A stretch of DNA of 64,000 nt from Gambelia wislizenii (lineage: Eukaryota; Chordata; Lepidosauria; Squamata; Crotaphytidae). Numbering within the stretch: the first letter of the stretch is position 1; every line of letters begins with the position of its first letter. A model generated the notes under the pieces. It saw only the letters and a list, made by a program, of their open reading frames with translations, searched no databases and was not told the origin of the DNA. Where the stretch lies: the NCBI GenBank assembly GCA_030847615.1, contig JAUMIR010000003.1, positions 286,868,265 to 286,932,264 of the forward strand, written 5' to 3'. Shown one piece after another: positions 9,281 to 21,777 of the stretch. Made by a program: the position numbers and the translations under genes.

Positions 9281-10010
9281 TCATTGTAGAGCAACCATTT
9301 CCAATGTTTAACCAATTCTTTCCTGAAAAAGACTTCCTGTGGTGAGGTGGCTAATATTATCTTGTAGGAAAAATTCAATGTTTATATTTATACCAAACAT
9401 GTAGAAGAGCCCTTCTAATACAATGAGTTTTAAATTCAGTGTGTGCCTTAATTTTATCATACCAAAGAAAACCAGGCCATCCAAATCTTAAATCAGCACG
9501 TTCAGGTTACAGGAGTTTCTCATGTCTAAACAATATCCATTCCTTCAGTCATACAAAACAACAGGCTTTGTAATACAATTTAACATTAGGACTCCCAAAC
9601 TGCCCCTTACCTTAGCGTTTTAAGTTTCATTCTGGGTTTCTTTGCCTGCCAAACAAATCTCTTTCTGCCATTGTATAAAAGGTATTCCATTTCTTATAAT
9701 AGGGAATGTTTGAAAGAGAATTAAAAGCCTTGGCTAATTTTATCAAAAAGGGATAAATTTAACTTTGCCCATTTTTCGAAATGTCTTTTAATTTCTTTCC
9801 AAACCTTTTCATAGTTGTTTTGGAAAATTAACTATTGTTCTTCATGATTGTCTCCCAAATATTTAATCCCCTTTTTTCCACTTTAAAATTTGAAAAAGCA
9901 GTTAATTCATTATCCTCTTCTGGAACCATATTTTTAATCAGCAATTTTGTTTTATCACAGTTCACTTTAGACCTGGAGCATGTTTCAAACACTTTTTTTC
10001 AAGAGCCTTC
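9281..10010 (-). pseudogene. L1 ORF2 fragment 4, inverted
   Basis: On the minus strand this reads GLKVNCDKTKLLIKNMVPEE, LFQNNYEKVWKEIKRHFEKW, RFVWQAKKPRMKLK, DLRFGWPGFLWYDKIKAHTE and SPQEVFFRKELVKHWKWLLY. These are successive L1 ORF2 blocks after the YxDD motif. Direction is opposite to the flanking L1 pieces, while order and content fit the gap between fragments 3 and 5. It therefore looks like an inversion of this L1 and not an unrelated copy. The region holding YxDD is missing at the inner junction. Confidence 0.82.
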
Positions 10011-10017
10011 ATTGAGT

Positions 10018-10198
10018 GCAATGGGTTTTGTGTCATTGCAAGATCATATTTAAGGAAGACAAAGAACTTAATTGGTTTGCTTATATGCAACTTAAGGATA
10101 GATTTAACCAAGATAAGAGAAATGCAGCCAAAGTGGTTGGAGAAAAGAAGTTTTATTTAGAGTTGAATAAAAACGATGACCATGTAATTTGAAAAGTA
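10018..10198 (+). pseudogene. L1 ORF2 fragment 5
   Basis: Reads ELNWFAYMQLKDRFNQDKRN, then KKFYLELNKNDD, which is the L1 ORF2 segment following the SPQEVFF block of the inverted piece. It is cut at TA 10199-10200 by the mariner element and resumes at 11514. Confidence 0.8.
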
Positions 10199-11513
10199 TA
10201 TGAGCTCTGTCTATTAAATAACAAGACTGTGTTTCTACCTTTCAGACAAATCAGGGAGAACTGCTTGTGAATGGTTGAGTGGTGACCTTGAACATGTCTG
10301 AACCTGCATGACAAACATCAACACTCTTGGCCATTCAGTTAATTGGCAGTCATCATTTAAAGCAGCTGTGTTGTCTGTTGCATGCCAGAAAAATGCTAAG
10401 TTTAAAAGTCGAGCAATGTGTCAATTTGAAATTTTGAGTAAAATTGAACAAAACACCAACAGAATCTTTTCAAATGCTTAATGAGGCCTATGGGGAAGAC
10501 TGCATATCTCGTGCGTGTGTGTTTGAGTGGCACAAAAGATTCAGAGAAGGACATGAGACTGTGGAAGACGATGAAGGCCTTGGACAACCTTTCACTTCAA
10601 GAACCAAAGAAATTGTGGGGAAAAATCAGCCAGATTGTTCAAGGAGACTAGTGACTCAGTGTCCAAATGATAGCTGAAGCCGTGAACATTGGCAAAGTCA
10701 CTGTGTGGAAATTTTTGCATGAGGATCTCAATATGAGAAAAGTTTGTGCCAAGATGGTCCCTAGGGTTCTCACACCATAGCAAAAAGAGTGCTGCAAGGA
10801 AATTGGCACTGACATTCTGCAGCAACTTGAGGTGAACCAAAACCTTTTTTTCTTTTTAAGAAAACCTTACTTGTGATGAAACCTAGCTCTTCCAGGATGA
10901 TCCTGAGACAAAACGATAGTCATGTCAGAAAAAAGCACATCACAGCAAGTCCACATTCAAAGCCATGCTCATTGTTTTTTATTTTTTGTTTACATCAAGG
11001 GCATAATTTTGGTAGAATGCGATCCAGAAGGCAGAACAGCGAACCAGCATTATTATAAAGAAGTTTTGACAAAGCTGAGAGAAAGAGTCAGGAAAAAAAA
11101 GGACAAAACTGTGGAAAAAATGGTTTCATTCTTCATCAAGACAATGTGTCTGCTCACACAGCACTTTCTGTGAAGCTGTTTTTGGCCAATAAAAGCATTA
11201 CAACACTTGAACATCCTGCATTTTCATCAGATTTGGTACCATGCAACTTTTTTCTTTTTCCTAAAGTGAAATTGGTGCTTAAAGGAACACATTTTGAGTC
11301 AATTGTTGCACTAAAGAAGAAAACGGCAGATGTGTTGAAACAGCTGACAGAAACTGATCTGCTCCATGCCTTCGACAAGTGGAAAACAAGATTGCATCAG
11401 TGTGTGAGTGTGAACGGGGAGTATATTGAAGGGGACAAGCATTAAAATTGTAGTACATATAAATAAAGATGGGTTATTGTATCATTCTCATTATTTAATA
11501 GACAGACTTCATA
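10199..11513 (+). mobile_element. Mariner element with terminal repeats and TA duplication
   Basis: The element spans 10201-11511 (1311 bp), typical for mariner. The left end TGAGCTCTGTCTATTAAATA matches the complement of the right end TGAAGTCTGTCTATTAAATA at 18 of 20 positions. TA flanks both ends. Joining the flanks restores L1 reading (FEKYNVLLKLETK). Inside is a decayed transposase on the plus strand. Confidence 0.93.
10394..11445 (+). pseudogene. Mariner transposase, frameshifted
   Basis: The fragments read, in order, KTPTESFQMLNEAYGEDCIS and RACVFEWHKRFREGHETVED (N-terminal helix-turn-helix), VTVWKFLHEDLNMRKVCAKM, KGIILVECDPEGRTANQHYY, and HQDNVSAHTALSVKLFLANK with HPAFSSDLVPCNFFLFPKVK. 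The last two carry the second and third catalytic aspartates (DD34D family). A stop follows NLKF near the start, and further stops and frameshifts separate the blocks. The first catalytic region is eroded near 10880. It ends with VNGEYIEGDKH and TAA. It cannot make a working enzyme. Confidence 0.92.
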
Positions 11514-11650
11514 CAATGTCTTTTGAAACTAGAGACAAAGGTGAACTGTACAATGGTACATTATAAGGTGGGCCCAAAATTTTGGGCATAATATTCATAC
11601 AGATGTATCTTAAAATGTTGTTCCGCATTACCTGAAGAGTTTATTTCCAC
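11514..11650 (+). pseudogene. L1 ORF2 fragment 6
   Basis: Reads LLKLETKVN, then VGPKILGIIFIQMYLKMLFR, matching the L1 segment with the WAKNFGYNI and WEKLF blocks. Similarity fades after about 11650, so the 3' end of this L1 copy is missing here. Confidence 0.7.
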
Positions 11651-11880
11651 ACAAATGGTTACATGTATTGAATGGCAAGAAGATGCTCATGTGCTGTGGA
11701 TCTCCTGCCTCAATACAGAGAATGGGACACGGTTGGTAGCAGCGGCTGCAGGGACAGTGTGTCGTGGCAATCTGGACTGTGCTGCTAACAAGAGAGGAAT
11801 GGGCCAGTTCTATGGCCAGAATATGCTGGCGGGGAGCCCATGTAGATGAGCCGATAATGTGCTAAATTCTATTATTAGTT

Positions 11881-11962
11881 CTGACTAGAGGAGACCCATT
11901 GAATCAATTGCATATTTTGACTCACCATGCAATAATTGATTCAATGGGTTTATTCTAGTCAG
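11881..11962. repeat. Foldback repeat, TTGATTCAATGGG type
   Basis: CTGACTAGAGGAGACCCATT at 11881 pairs with AATGGGTTTATTCTAGTCAG ending at 11962; the arms are about 30 bases each with a 19-base loop. A diverged relative sits at about 59940-60005. Such TAGACCCATTGAATCAA words are, from memory, a common squamate dispersed repeat. Confidence 0.75.
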
Positions 11963-13470
11963 GATTAACCAACAGCATTCTAGCCAGTACATGCATAGTG
12001 ATTACCTCAAACTGGAGGAGTGAGATGGTGGAGGAAGAAGGGGAACACAAGCTAAAAGGATTCTGTCTAAAGGCAGTCTCAACACTTGGCAAAGATAAAA
12101 GCTGATGACTTGATTGCTTGTAGTGGTAGCTCCCAGTGGTGATTGGGCCCTTCACCATCACCCTGATAAGGAAAATGGTCACATAATAAAAGTAGGCTCT
12201 TCTTGGTTGTGGCATTTTTCTTAGGTAAACAACTTTGAACACCGACCTGCATGTTTTTATCTTTTTAGTGGTGCATCTAGTATATTTTTAAATGCTTTGC
12301 AAAGATTGTTGTTTAAATGCTTTGCAAATTTTGCTACTGCTTCTACTACAAATTTTAATATCACTGCTCTCAGGGAACAGTGATGATAATAACAACATGT
12401 TAGCTTAGCTGCTGATGTTTGTATCAGAATAAGGTGCCCAAAGATGTTTCATAAAATAGGCTACACATCTCAAGTATTATTGAGCAATATCTGGTGTACA
12501 ACCTTAAAACTGGTAGAGATTGTTCACACAGTATAATTAGAAATTTGAATATGATTGCAATCATCAGATAATCTCATTAACTATATTTATTTTGGCATCC
12601 AGACTGATACAGATGTTCATTATTGCACAAGTAAAAAGGAAAAAAAACTGTGAGCATAGTAGCTGGCCTTAAGGGGAAAGGAGAAATTTGAATGAAATGT
12701 ATAAGCATATTTATGTGTGATCTGACCATGGTGTGTATTTATTAGTAACCTGCTGGGAACCAATTTCCCTTGGAAAGAATACAGTGACACAAATCAACTT
12801 AACCATAATCAGGGTTGTTGAGATTATTCAATAGCTTAGTTAGTGAGTGGGTGAAAAGGGGATCCAACCTAGGTGGAAAAAAATCTTTTTAATTGATGTT
12901 TTTAGGTCTGAAAGAGATAAGATAGTCCTGCACTTCTTTTTTTTAACACTTTCTTGTGCCAGGTCACTATAGATGCCTCTACAGGAATGTGGATATTGTC
13001 ATTTTAACAGTTCTTGTCTCATGGGAAGTTTAGCTGACCTTGTCAACCCTGACAGAGGTTGCCTTAGTAAGGAGATCTTTCTTTGCATGTTTTAAGAGGT
13101 CTATAAATGAGCTAATAGTTCCCTAGCATGAGGAGTGCAAAACTTCAATTGTATTTAGCTTTTCAGTACAAGGATTGCATTGATGAAGCCAAGGCAACAG
13201 AGGCAAAATATATAGGTGATTGTTTCCCACCTACCTACTTCAGAACAATTCCGCCTATATTTATAGACCAGGCTTACAAACTGAAGTTCCAGAATTTCTT
13301 GGAATTCTTCATTTTCATTTTGGAGTCCATCCATTAATATTTTGCTATTGGGCCATTTCATTTGATATCAAGCTAGTCTAAAATATAAACTCTTTAACAA
13401 TGTGGAATAGTTAGCCATGTCAGTTAGAAACTGGCATCACAGTGTAACCCTATACACTGCTACTTGTTTC
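11963..13470. other. No gene seen
   Basis: AT-rich unique-looking sequence. Open frames here are short and without recognisable domains. Confidence 0.5.
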
Positions 13471-13474
13471 CTCC

Positions 13475-13912
13475 TTGATGCAGAACCTATTTCTTTTGGT
13501 CCCACCACCATCACAGGCACATTTGGTGGAGACAAAGAAGAGAGCCTTCTTGATGGCTGCTCCTAAGTTGTGGAACTCCCTTCCCCAGGAAGTTTGGTTG
13601 GCCCCCTCCCTGCTGTCTTTCTACCAACAGGCAAAGATTTTTTTTTATTTAAGCAGGCTTTTGGTTTTTAACTTGTTGCAGCAGATGGAATTTTTAATGG
13701 GGTGTGCTGTGTTTGTATCCTAAAATGTTTTAAATGAGTTTTTCTCCCAATTTAAACTTGTATGTGTGTGTGTTTATTAAAAAAACACATAATGGTTGTT
13801 TAATTACTAATTTGATTTTTGTGTTAATAATTTTTAGTTGTACTTTTTTTAAAAAAAAACTTGCTATAAACTGTCTTAAATCCTGTGTGGGAGAAAATGG
13901 ATAAATAAAATG
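13475..13912 (+). mobile_element. L2-clade LINE 3' end
   Basis: Frame pieces read KRAFLMAAPKLWNSLPQEVW and LAPSLLSFYQQAKIFF, the typical C-terminus of an L2 reverse transcriptase ORF. A T-rich UTR and AAATGGATAAATAAAATGAA close it. 5'-truncated, no coding capacity. Confidence 0.85.
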
Positions 13913-14278
13913 AATATTATTTCTAGCCACTGAAAAGGCCCTCTCCAGCACTCTTACCCAAAGTGCCTGGGACATTGGCAGGACACAGAGAAGGCATTCC
14001 CCTGATAATCTTAAAACTTTGACACTCTCGACAAAAACCATATAGGGCTTTGTATGTCATAACTAGCACTTTGGATCATTGCCAGAAATAGATTGGTAAC
14101 TTGAAAACTCTGAGCACGTAGACTTTGCTGTTCTTTTTAGTAGTGGCTAATACTTAAATCAGTAAGACTACAGCAACAGGTATTTGTAAAATTATCAGGT
14201 AATCAGTCTAGCCTACTTAAAAGTCTATGCCTATGTAAAACTAGTCATGGAAAAAGAGACCAAACTATGTAGTACTTT

Positions 14279-14281
<3 letters not shown>

Positions 14282-14314
<33 letters not shown>
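14282..14314. repeat. (CA)n microsatellite
   Basis: Sixteen uninterrupted AC units. Confidence 0.96.
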
Positions 14315-14318
<4 letters not shown>

Positions 14319-16140
14319 ACACCAGTCACTTATGTCTGAGATCTGCCTTTTTCCCATGCTATTTCATACCATCCAGTATGCAGATGTTACAGTACAACAG
14401 CTGTGATGAAGAAGAGAACCTCACATATCATGGGAAACATGCATATTTCATCAAATTTGTCATGGTTTTATGAGCATCTGAAAGTGAGAAAAAGGGATTG
14501 TCTTATTAAGGGACTTTATTTGCCTTTGCTGGGGAAATCTAGGAATTCCATGGGATGAAATCTTAAGCACAGCTATGAAAACGAAGAGTCAAAGGAAACA
14601 TAATATGACGCAAAACACCCTATGAAAACCCTTTGTGCTTCAAAGTCTCAGTGTGATTTTCAAAGTACAGTGATACAGAAGCAAGTTCTGGACAGTGTAG
14701 CCAAATGATATTATCATCCATCATGTTTTTCTTTTGAACATTTTCCTTGTTAGCAGAGAGTGAAGTGACAAGTTGACATTCAGGGTAGCCTGGTAGTTGA
14801 AAACACTGGAATGAGCAACAGAAGAAAAAAAAATGAGTATGGGGTAGCTTGATGAAAAAGCAGCACAGTATTCCAGCCAATGGATATCAAGTGAAACATT
14901 GGCTTGGCCATGCTAATCAAAAGGTACTTTAATCACTCGTCAATAGTAGATTACCCCTCAGAGAGAGAGAGAGAGAGAAGAAATATTCTCTGTGGTGCTT
15001 ACTTAGAAGCAAGCACTTTATATTTTCTAGTTAAAGTGTTTGCAAAAGGAGGCCCAGGATTTGTGGCATCAGATTACAGTTCTCCAAATGTGTAGCTAGA
15101 TTTAGGATTTGGTAGTTCAAAACTCTTTGGCTCAGTGTCAAAGCCCTGATAATTTTGATATCTGGGTCTAGTGGGGGTGGTGGTAACTCCATACCATAGG
15201 GCTCCACCTTTCAACTGGATTTCCCACAGGCACAGTGGCACCCAGAGCTGAGGGTAACCACTTTTGATTGCAGTCAGATATCATTGTGGGCTCATTGGTT
15301 AACCTCACTCTAACTCTCAATAATTTCCCCCCATATCTCTTCAAAAACAGGTCTGTGTGTGTGCTGTCTCTCTTTGACTGGGGTGAGTGTACCTTCTAGG
15401 GTGGTAGTCCATAAAAATTCTGCCTTGTTCCCACTTCCCTGGAAGCCTGACTACAGTGGCCAATGTGTACATTCTCCAGCAAGGACATTCCTTGCAATAC
15501 ACTTACAAACACCTTTATGCTGAGCCAATAGGCCCTGGTAAAAATGGGTGGAAATGAGTGTGCAGGCAATAACACTACCTTACACACCAAGACAGAACTA
15601 CCTCTGCCTCCAGTGCAGCCTGCCCTGAGATTTATGTCCCCACCTGGAGAAGCACAGCATTTCTCACAGACTTCAGCTTGTGCACTGAGACATGGTGATC
15701 CAACACATTCTTTATTCTTAATTGCTGAGGCCAGAGGCCTCCTTCTGTTCCACTTTTGTTAACCCCAGCTGGGAAAAGCATTGTATCAGAAGGTACTGGG
15801 GCTTTTCCAGACTAGGCTAAAGAAGTGTGAGCCTTCATAGTGTAGATCCTTAGTTTTTGCTGGGTAGGTGTTGTCTTCATTCCCTGTTGGTGGTCTATTT
15901 ACTGTTGTGTGTGAGAGAGAGCTTTTCTTCCTGGACATAGTGATTTCTTAGATCCTCAGTAGAAGTCCCCCCCCCAAAAAAAAACTGGGGGCATGGGCTA
16001 GCTGAGGTTGGGGTGTGCACCTATTTTTTTTATTTTGTTTTTGTTATTTCTTAGAGTCATGGTTCACAGCAAAATAGTGAAGCAGCATTTTAATACAAAA
16101 CTACCATTTCACTATTTCACTGGTACATTATGATGGTGTA

Positions 16141-16171
16141 ACAAACAAACAAACAAACAAACAAACAAACA
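16141..16171. repeat. (CAAA)n microsatellite
   Basis: Seven or more perfect tetranucleotide units. Confidence 0.95.
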
Positions 16172-17754
16172 TTTAAGGAGAAAAGGGGGTAAAAGAGGAT
16201 AAAATAATTCCCTTTACTTTTCCCACTACCCATATTCACATGCAAATACAATTCCTATCATTGGGGTAGTGGCCAGTCCCCCCATCCTGAACTGCAACAA
16301 TAGTTGCACAATGTGCCCTTGGGACATTTTTTTTTAATCCAATATGTTTTGGAATATTTTTTAAAAAAACTGATGGTGGAAATAAAAAATGGCAGATATT
16401 TCTGGGATTTGCCAGCAAATAGTCTGGGGCAACAAAAACACAATTTGGATATTAATCCCTCTCCCAAAAAAGAACTACAGCTACAAATACTAGAAGCTCC
16501 AACAACACTAGACCCATTTGATTTCTCCCCTAGGCTATAGTCTTCTGCAATGTCCCCACCACAAATGCATATGTTCGGGCAATCCCTTGTTACTCTTCCA
16601 TAAATATCCAAGAGGATTTGGACCATTGTTATTAACAGGGCAGTTTAAGAAGTCCTTAAATCTCAGTGTCAAATTGCACATTGCATTCTTCATCCTGTCT
16701 ACAAGAATGTGCTTTTAACTGAGGTGGTTTGCAGAATTGTGTATGAAACTTTCCATGGTGAATACCATCTGGAGGTATGATTTTTGGCAGGAAACTGTTG
16801 TGGAACCCCAATCAGGATCTGAGATATGTTTTAGATCAGGGTTCTGTGATTGCTTAGTATTTCAAAATCAAATGGCCAGTTTAAGCATGTTTAAAAAAAG
16901 TAAATTGGCCTTCAAAGAAATAGGCAGGAATACTCAGGATGGAAATGTCTAGCTTGCTTTCATGAGTCAAAAAGACTTTGGAGTTTTTTCTTCTAAGGAG
17001 AGGCAATGCTCAGATTGATTCTGACTAATTAGAGAAAACTATCATAATTTTGGCTCTTAGGAACCAGAAGGAAAATGCTATCCAAGCTGGGATCTGGTGT
17101 TTAACGTAAATTGTGAGAGACATCTACCCAAGACTACATCTGCTTCTTTTCTCACCTATACAATAACAATGTATATGGGTATTTAGCTTCTGCAAAAGGA
17201 AGAGGGAGATCAGATGACTTAGAGATAGAAAGAATATTTGAAAATATTAAGAAAATGGTCAGAAAATTGTTTTTCCCATGGGTCAGGAAACACTGGCAAT
17301 CAAATGGATGAAAACAGTCACATTTCAGGCCATATTCTGCCTGAATAATGCATGTGATTTTTGCGGGTATATACAGAAAATGGCATCTTATGCATAGAAA
17401 ATAAGATTCCTGTGAAGACAAAAAATCTGTACAAATTTGCAAATTTCTTCCATAGAAAGCAGCCTTTTTGGCACAGAACATTTTCTATGCAAACTAAACT
17501 TGTATTTTTGTATAGAATAAGTCTTTGAAGTCTTATACAATTTTCAATGGCTGTTTCACAGTGAGAAGAAACATGAATTTTCATTCTTGTCTGTGAAAAC
17601 AAAATTTGCAAAGGTGTATATATCTATATGTATATTTCACACTACATGGAAGTGACAATTTCATATCCATCATACATAGAACACACATGATTTTTGGTTT
17701 GGTATATATGCAGCCCAGTCTGAATTGGTAATCTATGTTTTTGAAAGACAACAA

Positions 17755-17930
17755 AAGCTCTCGTAGTAGCTTTAAGACTTACAGAATTAGCTTGATTTTT
17801 CATGGATCCAGTTTCTCAGACTATAGTCCATAAAGCTTATCTTAAAATAAACCATAGTCTTAAAAATACACAATACTTGACATTTTTTTTGGTGGAAAAG
17901 GCTAATATGGCTACCCCTTTGAAAAATTCA
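17755..17930 (-). repeat. Fragment of a reptile dispersed repeat (CTACCCC end)
   Basis: Order of words AAAGCTCTCGTAGTAGCTTT, TCTCAGACTATAGTCCATAA, AGCTTATCTTAAAATAAACC and GCTAATATGGCTACCCCTTT. This matches, from memory, the widespread reptile repeat with GAAAGCTTATG, AATAAA and AACACGGCTACCCCTCTG blocks. Family assignment is not certain and strand is tentative. Confidence 0.5.
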
Positions 17931-19035
17931 GAGAACAGACACCCCCCCCCCGGATCTTGAAGAATGGTAGATCCGGGGGAGGTGTTTTAATGATGGAAAA
18001 AGAGACATCAGACAATCCTAACAGAAGTTTTGCATCATCCCAAATACTTATTATTTCTGTTGTAATCATCAGGTCATCAGCATGCACATGAAAACAGGGC
18101 CCAAGACTGATCTAATAAAAACATTCATTTCATAGTATATGGACATTATGTCAAAAGGTGCCTTATGAAGTAGGAACTGTGAGAATAGGTAGTGGGCAAA
18201 CAATATTCCAAGAACTCTGGTTGTAAACTGCATAGTAAATTGGAATTGTCATTTTTGCCCTTTGAACTAGAGAACTGAATAACTTCCAATATGTTCTTGA
18301 TCGTCTTTCCAGTAAACGTGTGTATGCTGTTTTGTTTTTTCTGTGGGGAGAAGCAGAGATTAACAGGTGCAGTAAATTTAAAAGAGAAGATCAAAGAAAG
18401 TTAACCAACAGAGCATTGAGTTTTAAAAGGTCATGCAACTTTAAGGGTTGGAAGGCGAACAAAAGCATTAATGCCCATTTTCGTAGAAGTTTTTCTGGAC
18501 TGTTCTGCTAGAAAACAAAAGGGTATGCCAAGGGATACTTTTAAAATGAAATGTTAAGCATGACTTCTTGCTAGATATTGCTTAAATTATTATTTGATAG
18601 GTTGCAAAATTGGGTCTAATATCCCACAAAAAGTTTTGGATGTTGTTCTTAAGGTATAAAAAGTTAGTCAACTTGACGTGTTGTGTGTCACTGTGATAAC
18701 TGAAGGTATAGAAATTGGCAGATATAAACAATTGCATAGGTGTTAAATGAAGCCAAATGTTTCTGTGTATTTCGAATATGACTTCATGCTCTTTATCTTT
18801 TCAAGATGCGTTAGCAGCTTACTAATATGTGCATTTTTGTGGTTATGTGGCAAGTACATATTTGTCAGTATTCTTAAAGGCTTTGTTTTTTTTAAAAAAA
18901 AATAAGTCTAAAAACACATCCTTGAACTGAGAACATGCAGATGTCAGAGTTCTGTTCACTTTTGAAACTACGTTATGTTTAAACACCATGAACACATTCT
19001 AATGACATACAATGAACATGCTAAAACCACAATAA
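17931..19035. other. No gene seen
   Basis: AT-rich. A C-run followed by CGGATC near 17942-17980 forms a weak inverted repeat with GATCCGGGGG. Nothing else is recognised. Confidence 0.45.
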
Positions 19036-19264
19036 TTGTGACAATAAATTTGTTCTTGTGTCTTCAACTTGTTTCTGACACATGGCGACACTAATATGGC
19101 CCTATCACAGCTTTTTCTAAGCAAGAGGTGTTCACAGGGGTTTGCCTTCAGCTTCCTCTGAGGCTGAGAGACTTGCCCAAGATCACCCAATGGCTGAGCA
19201 GGGGTTTGAACCCTGGTCTCCAGAGTCATAGTCCGACACTCAAACCACTACACCACGCTGGCTT
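19036..19264 (-). mobile_element. tRNA-derived SINE (MIR/CORE-like head)
   Basis: On the minus strand it starts AGCCAGCGTGGTGTAGTGGT (A-box region), then GGGTTCAAACCCC (B-box), GCAAGTCTCTCAGCCTCAG, AGGAAGCTGAAGGCAAACC and a tail GTCGCCATGTGTCAGAAACA. The tail is shared with the SINE fragment at 46112-46156 and the 5S-headed SINE at 53485-53720. RNA polymerase III promoter boxes are diverged. Confidence 0.85.
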
Positions 19265-19419
19265 ACGTGCATAAAGCAAATTAATTATATTTTGTGGAAA
19301 TATATGCCAATGCCTATCCCACAAAGGGCATAAGCCATGAAACATTCATAGGTTCAAAACCACATCCTTAGGGCCACTATGTTAGATATTATACACAAAG
19401 ACAGACATAGGCCACCTGC

Positions 19420-19625
19420 ATGGCAAAAATAATCCAGTTTGACATTGCTTACCATGGACCAATGCTATGGAATTCTGGGATCTATCGTTCTGTGAGATAT
19501 TTAGCCTTCTATGTCAGAGAGCAAACTTCAAATCCCAGCAAACACAGCAAACTTCAAATCCCAGAATTCCATAGCACTGATCCATGGCAGTTAAAGTGGT
19601 GTTAAACTGGATTATGTGCAGATGC
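19420..19625. repeat. Palindromic foldback element, CCATGG/AATTCTGGGAT type
   Basis: TTACCATGGACCAATGCTAT and GGAATTCTGGGAT are mirrored by ATCCCAGAATTCC and ATAGCACTGATCCATGGCAG. The ends AATCCAGTTTGACA and TGTTAAACTGGATT are also complementary. A small direct duplication (GCAAACTTCAAATCCCAG) lies in the centre. Relatives are at 37190-37345 and 54815-54960. Confidence 0.85.
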
Positions 19626-21052
19626 AGTTTAAGTATTCCAACTGTTCTCTTTAAACAACTAGGGTGGGCATAGTATGTAGAGCCTCAAGGTCTCCAGTGC
19701 AGCCAACATGCCCCCTGAACTTCTCTGACCTGCCCACAGGTTAACCATGGCAAAGAATGCCCACTGAAGCCTTGGAGAGTATGATTTCTCAGCCTATGTT
19801 CCCCAGGCCTATTTCAGATCCCAAATAGCCTTTTCTTAGAAACTGGAAAGGGAGTTGGAGGGTGGTGAGGGGCTGAATTCTGGGAGAGGATGAAATTGGC
19901 CTCTGGAGCTTAGGAGTTGCCCACTTCTGTTCAGCTTGTAAAGGAACTGCCCAAGATACTGAACTCTCAAACTAATATTTTAGCGCTTTTAAATTTCAGA
20001 CTAAAACTTGGAGCTGATTCACCACCCCACTAGCACACACCAGCCAACACTGTTGTACAGTCATTTATCTGATCATCTGCAACCTTCCTACCTCCTATGA
20101 CCTAATTTCCTAGGGAAGATGTCATTATATGGACAAGCAGTGAAGTCACTGAGCAGTGGTGAAACATCAAGAGGGAGAGGAGGAGGAGGAACAACCACCA
20201 CCAATGCAGCCCTTTACCTACCTTGTAACATTAAGGGAAACTCAAAAATTTCACTGTAAGAAATACTAAATATTCTGAAGTGCAAGGGAGAAAAACGGCA
20301 CTCCCTTAAATGAGGGGTGGGGGTTTTCTGGAATTTGGAAGAAACAGCACTAATCTGTTGTCATCGGACTTTCACATTTAAACCTAGCCTTCCTTTTTAC
20401 TATAATTTAGTCCTTCCTTTTGGCTAAAATTACGAGACATGACAATGGGTTATAGCTCTTCCTACAACTTGAATTAGCTAAAATGTCCTTCATAGGTAAC
20501 AAACATTGGATTGAAACAATTTAAGAGTAAGTTATGTAGCATACAGTTATACAGTACATGCAGCATTCTGATAAATTGTAATTTACCATTTGAAGATAAG
20601 ATAAAGCATATGGAAATTAAGTGAACTGCTGGTAACTGAAATACAAGAATGCTTTACAATGTGGTCCTTAGTGCTGAACAAATCAGTTACTAAAAATATT
20701 ATTTCTTCTCTTTCTCTGTCCCTCTCTCCTTGGCAGAAAAGATATACAGTATAATAGAGACAAAGATTTATAGTCTGTGGACCTCCAGGGGTCAGCAATG
20801 TCCTCACAAGTTGTCCACGACTGCTCGAAGGCTGCTCGGCCCAACTCCTTCCACATTGTAGAGGCCACATGACAGGAACCAAGGCAAAGGCAGGCTGGCT
20901 GGCAGGCTTGGCATTGCTGTTCAATCTGCTCTAGCCGCAAACTTGCAGAAAGAAGCAGGAGAAAAGTCTCTCTCCCCCCCACCCGCCACTCCAGTTCCTC
21001 TGAGGGAAGGTTTAATGAATGGTGTAATTGTATTATTATTATTACCAGCCAC
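19626..21052. other. No gene seen
   Basis: Mixed composition with no recognisable exon, SINE or LINE body. Confidence 0.45.
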
Positions 21053-21095
21053 TATTATGATTATGATGATTATGATTATGATTATGATTATGATG
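21053..21095. repeat. (TGATTA)n microsatellite
   Basis: Hexanucleotide array with minor variation, preceded by a short ATT run at 21030-21044. Confidence 0.95.
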
Positions 21096-21262
21096 GTTTT
21101 CAATCTTGAGTTAAGTCTTGGGGGTCCATGGCAACAAAAGATATTTAAAGGGGGTCCCTGGTTTTTAAAAAGATTAAGTGCCACTGATTTAAAGGACTCC
21201 ACATTCCAATGAAAATTGTGAGCATCAAGCATTTAAACTGACTACACCAACACCTAATCCCA

Positions 21263-21299
21263 CTGTATTATTCTATGATTCTATGATACTATGACTCTA
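21263..21299 (+). repeat. CR1-type 3' tail
   Basis: ATTCTATGATTCTATGATAC is the short direct repeat that ends CR1 LINEs. Little of the CR1 body can be recognised upstream. Confidence 0.65.
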
Positions 21300-21777
21300 A
21301 TGCATGGCCTACCCTTATATCACCATTAGAACAAAAGAAGACATTTCTGTCTATAGCCAAGTTGTGTTGAAAATATAAAAGAGAAGGAAGGACACCACAG
21401 TTTTTTCATCTTGGCATCATTAGAGCAGAACTTTGAGGTAGAGGTCCATGTCCAATTGAGCAGAAAGATCAGGAGGGCCCCAAATGAGCAAGGCTGGCTT
21501 ACCACACTTGAATGTAAGTGAAATAATGTTACATATTTACTTTATTTATATTCCACCTTTTCCCCAAAATTGGGACTAAAGACAGTTAATAAACATAATG
21601 ATTGTAGTTCCTAGATCTGAGGACCTGGCCCTTCTCTTCTGGACCTCAGGGTATGTGTGGGGGGTGGGGGAGGCTGAAGAGGGGGAAATCAGGGTGAGAC
21701 CTCTGCCTTGGACTTTTTTTTTAAACCCTGTATGCTACTGTTCCCTGTTCCTGCAAGCTGCCTCAGAGTGGCTGATA

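Larger units (their letters stand above)
13913..17749. other. No gene seen; spacer with microsatellites
   Basis: Includes a CA array (14282-14314), a GA run near 14962-14979 and a CAAA array (16141-16171). I could not assign the rest. It may include old DNA-transposon debris near 17270-17600, where CATAGAAA/GCACAGAA words are repeated. Confidence 0.45.
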
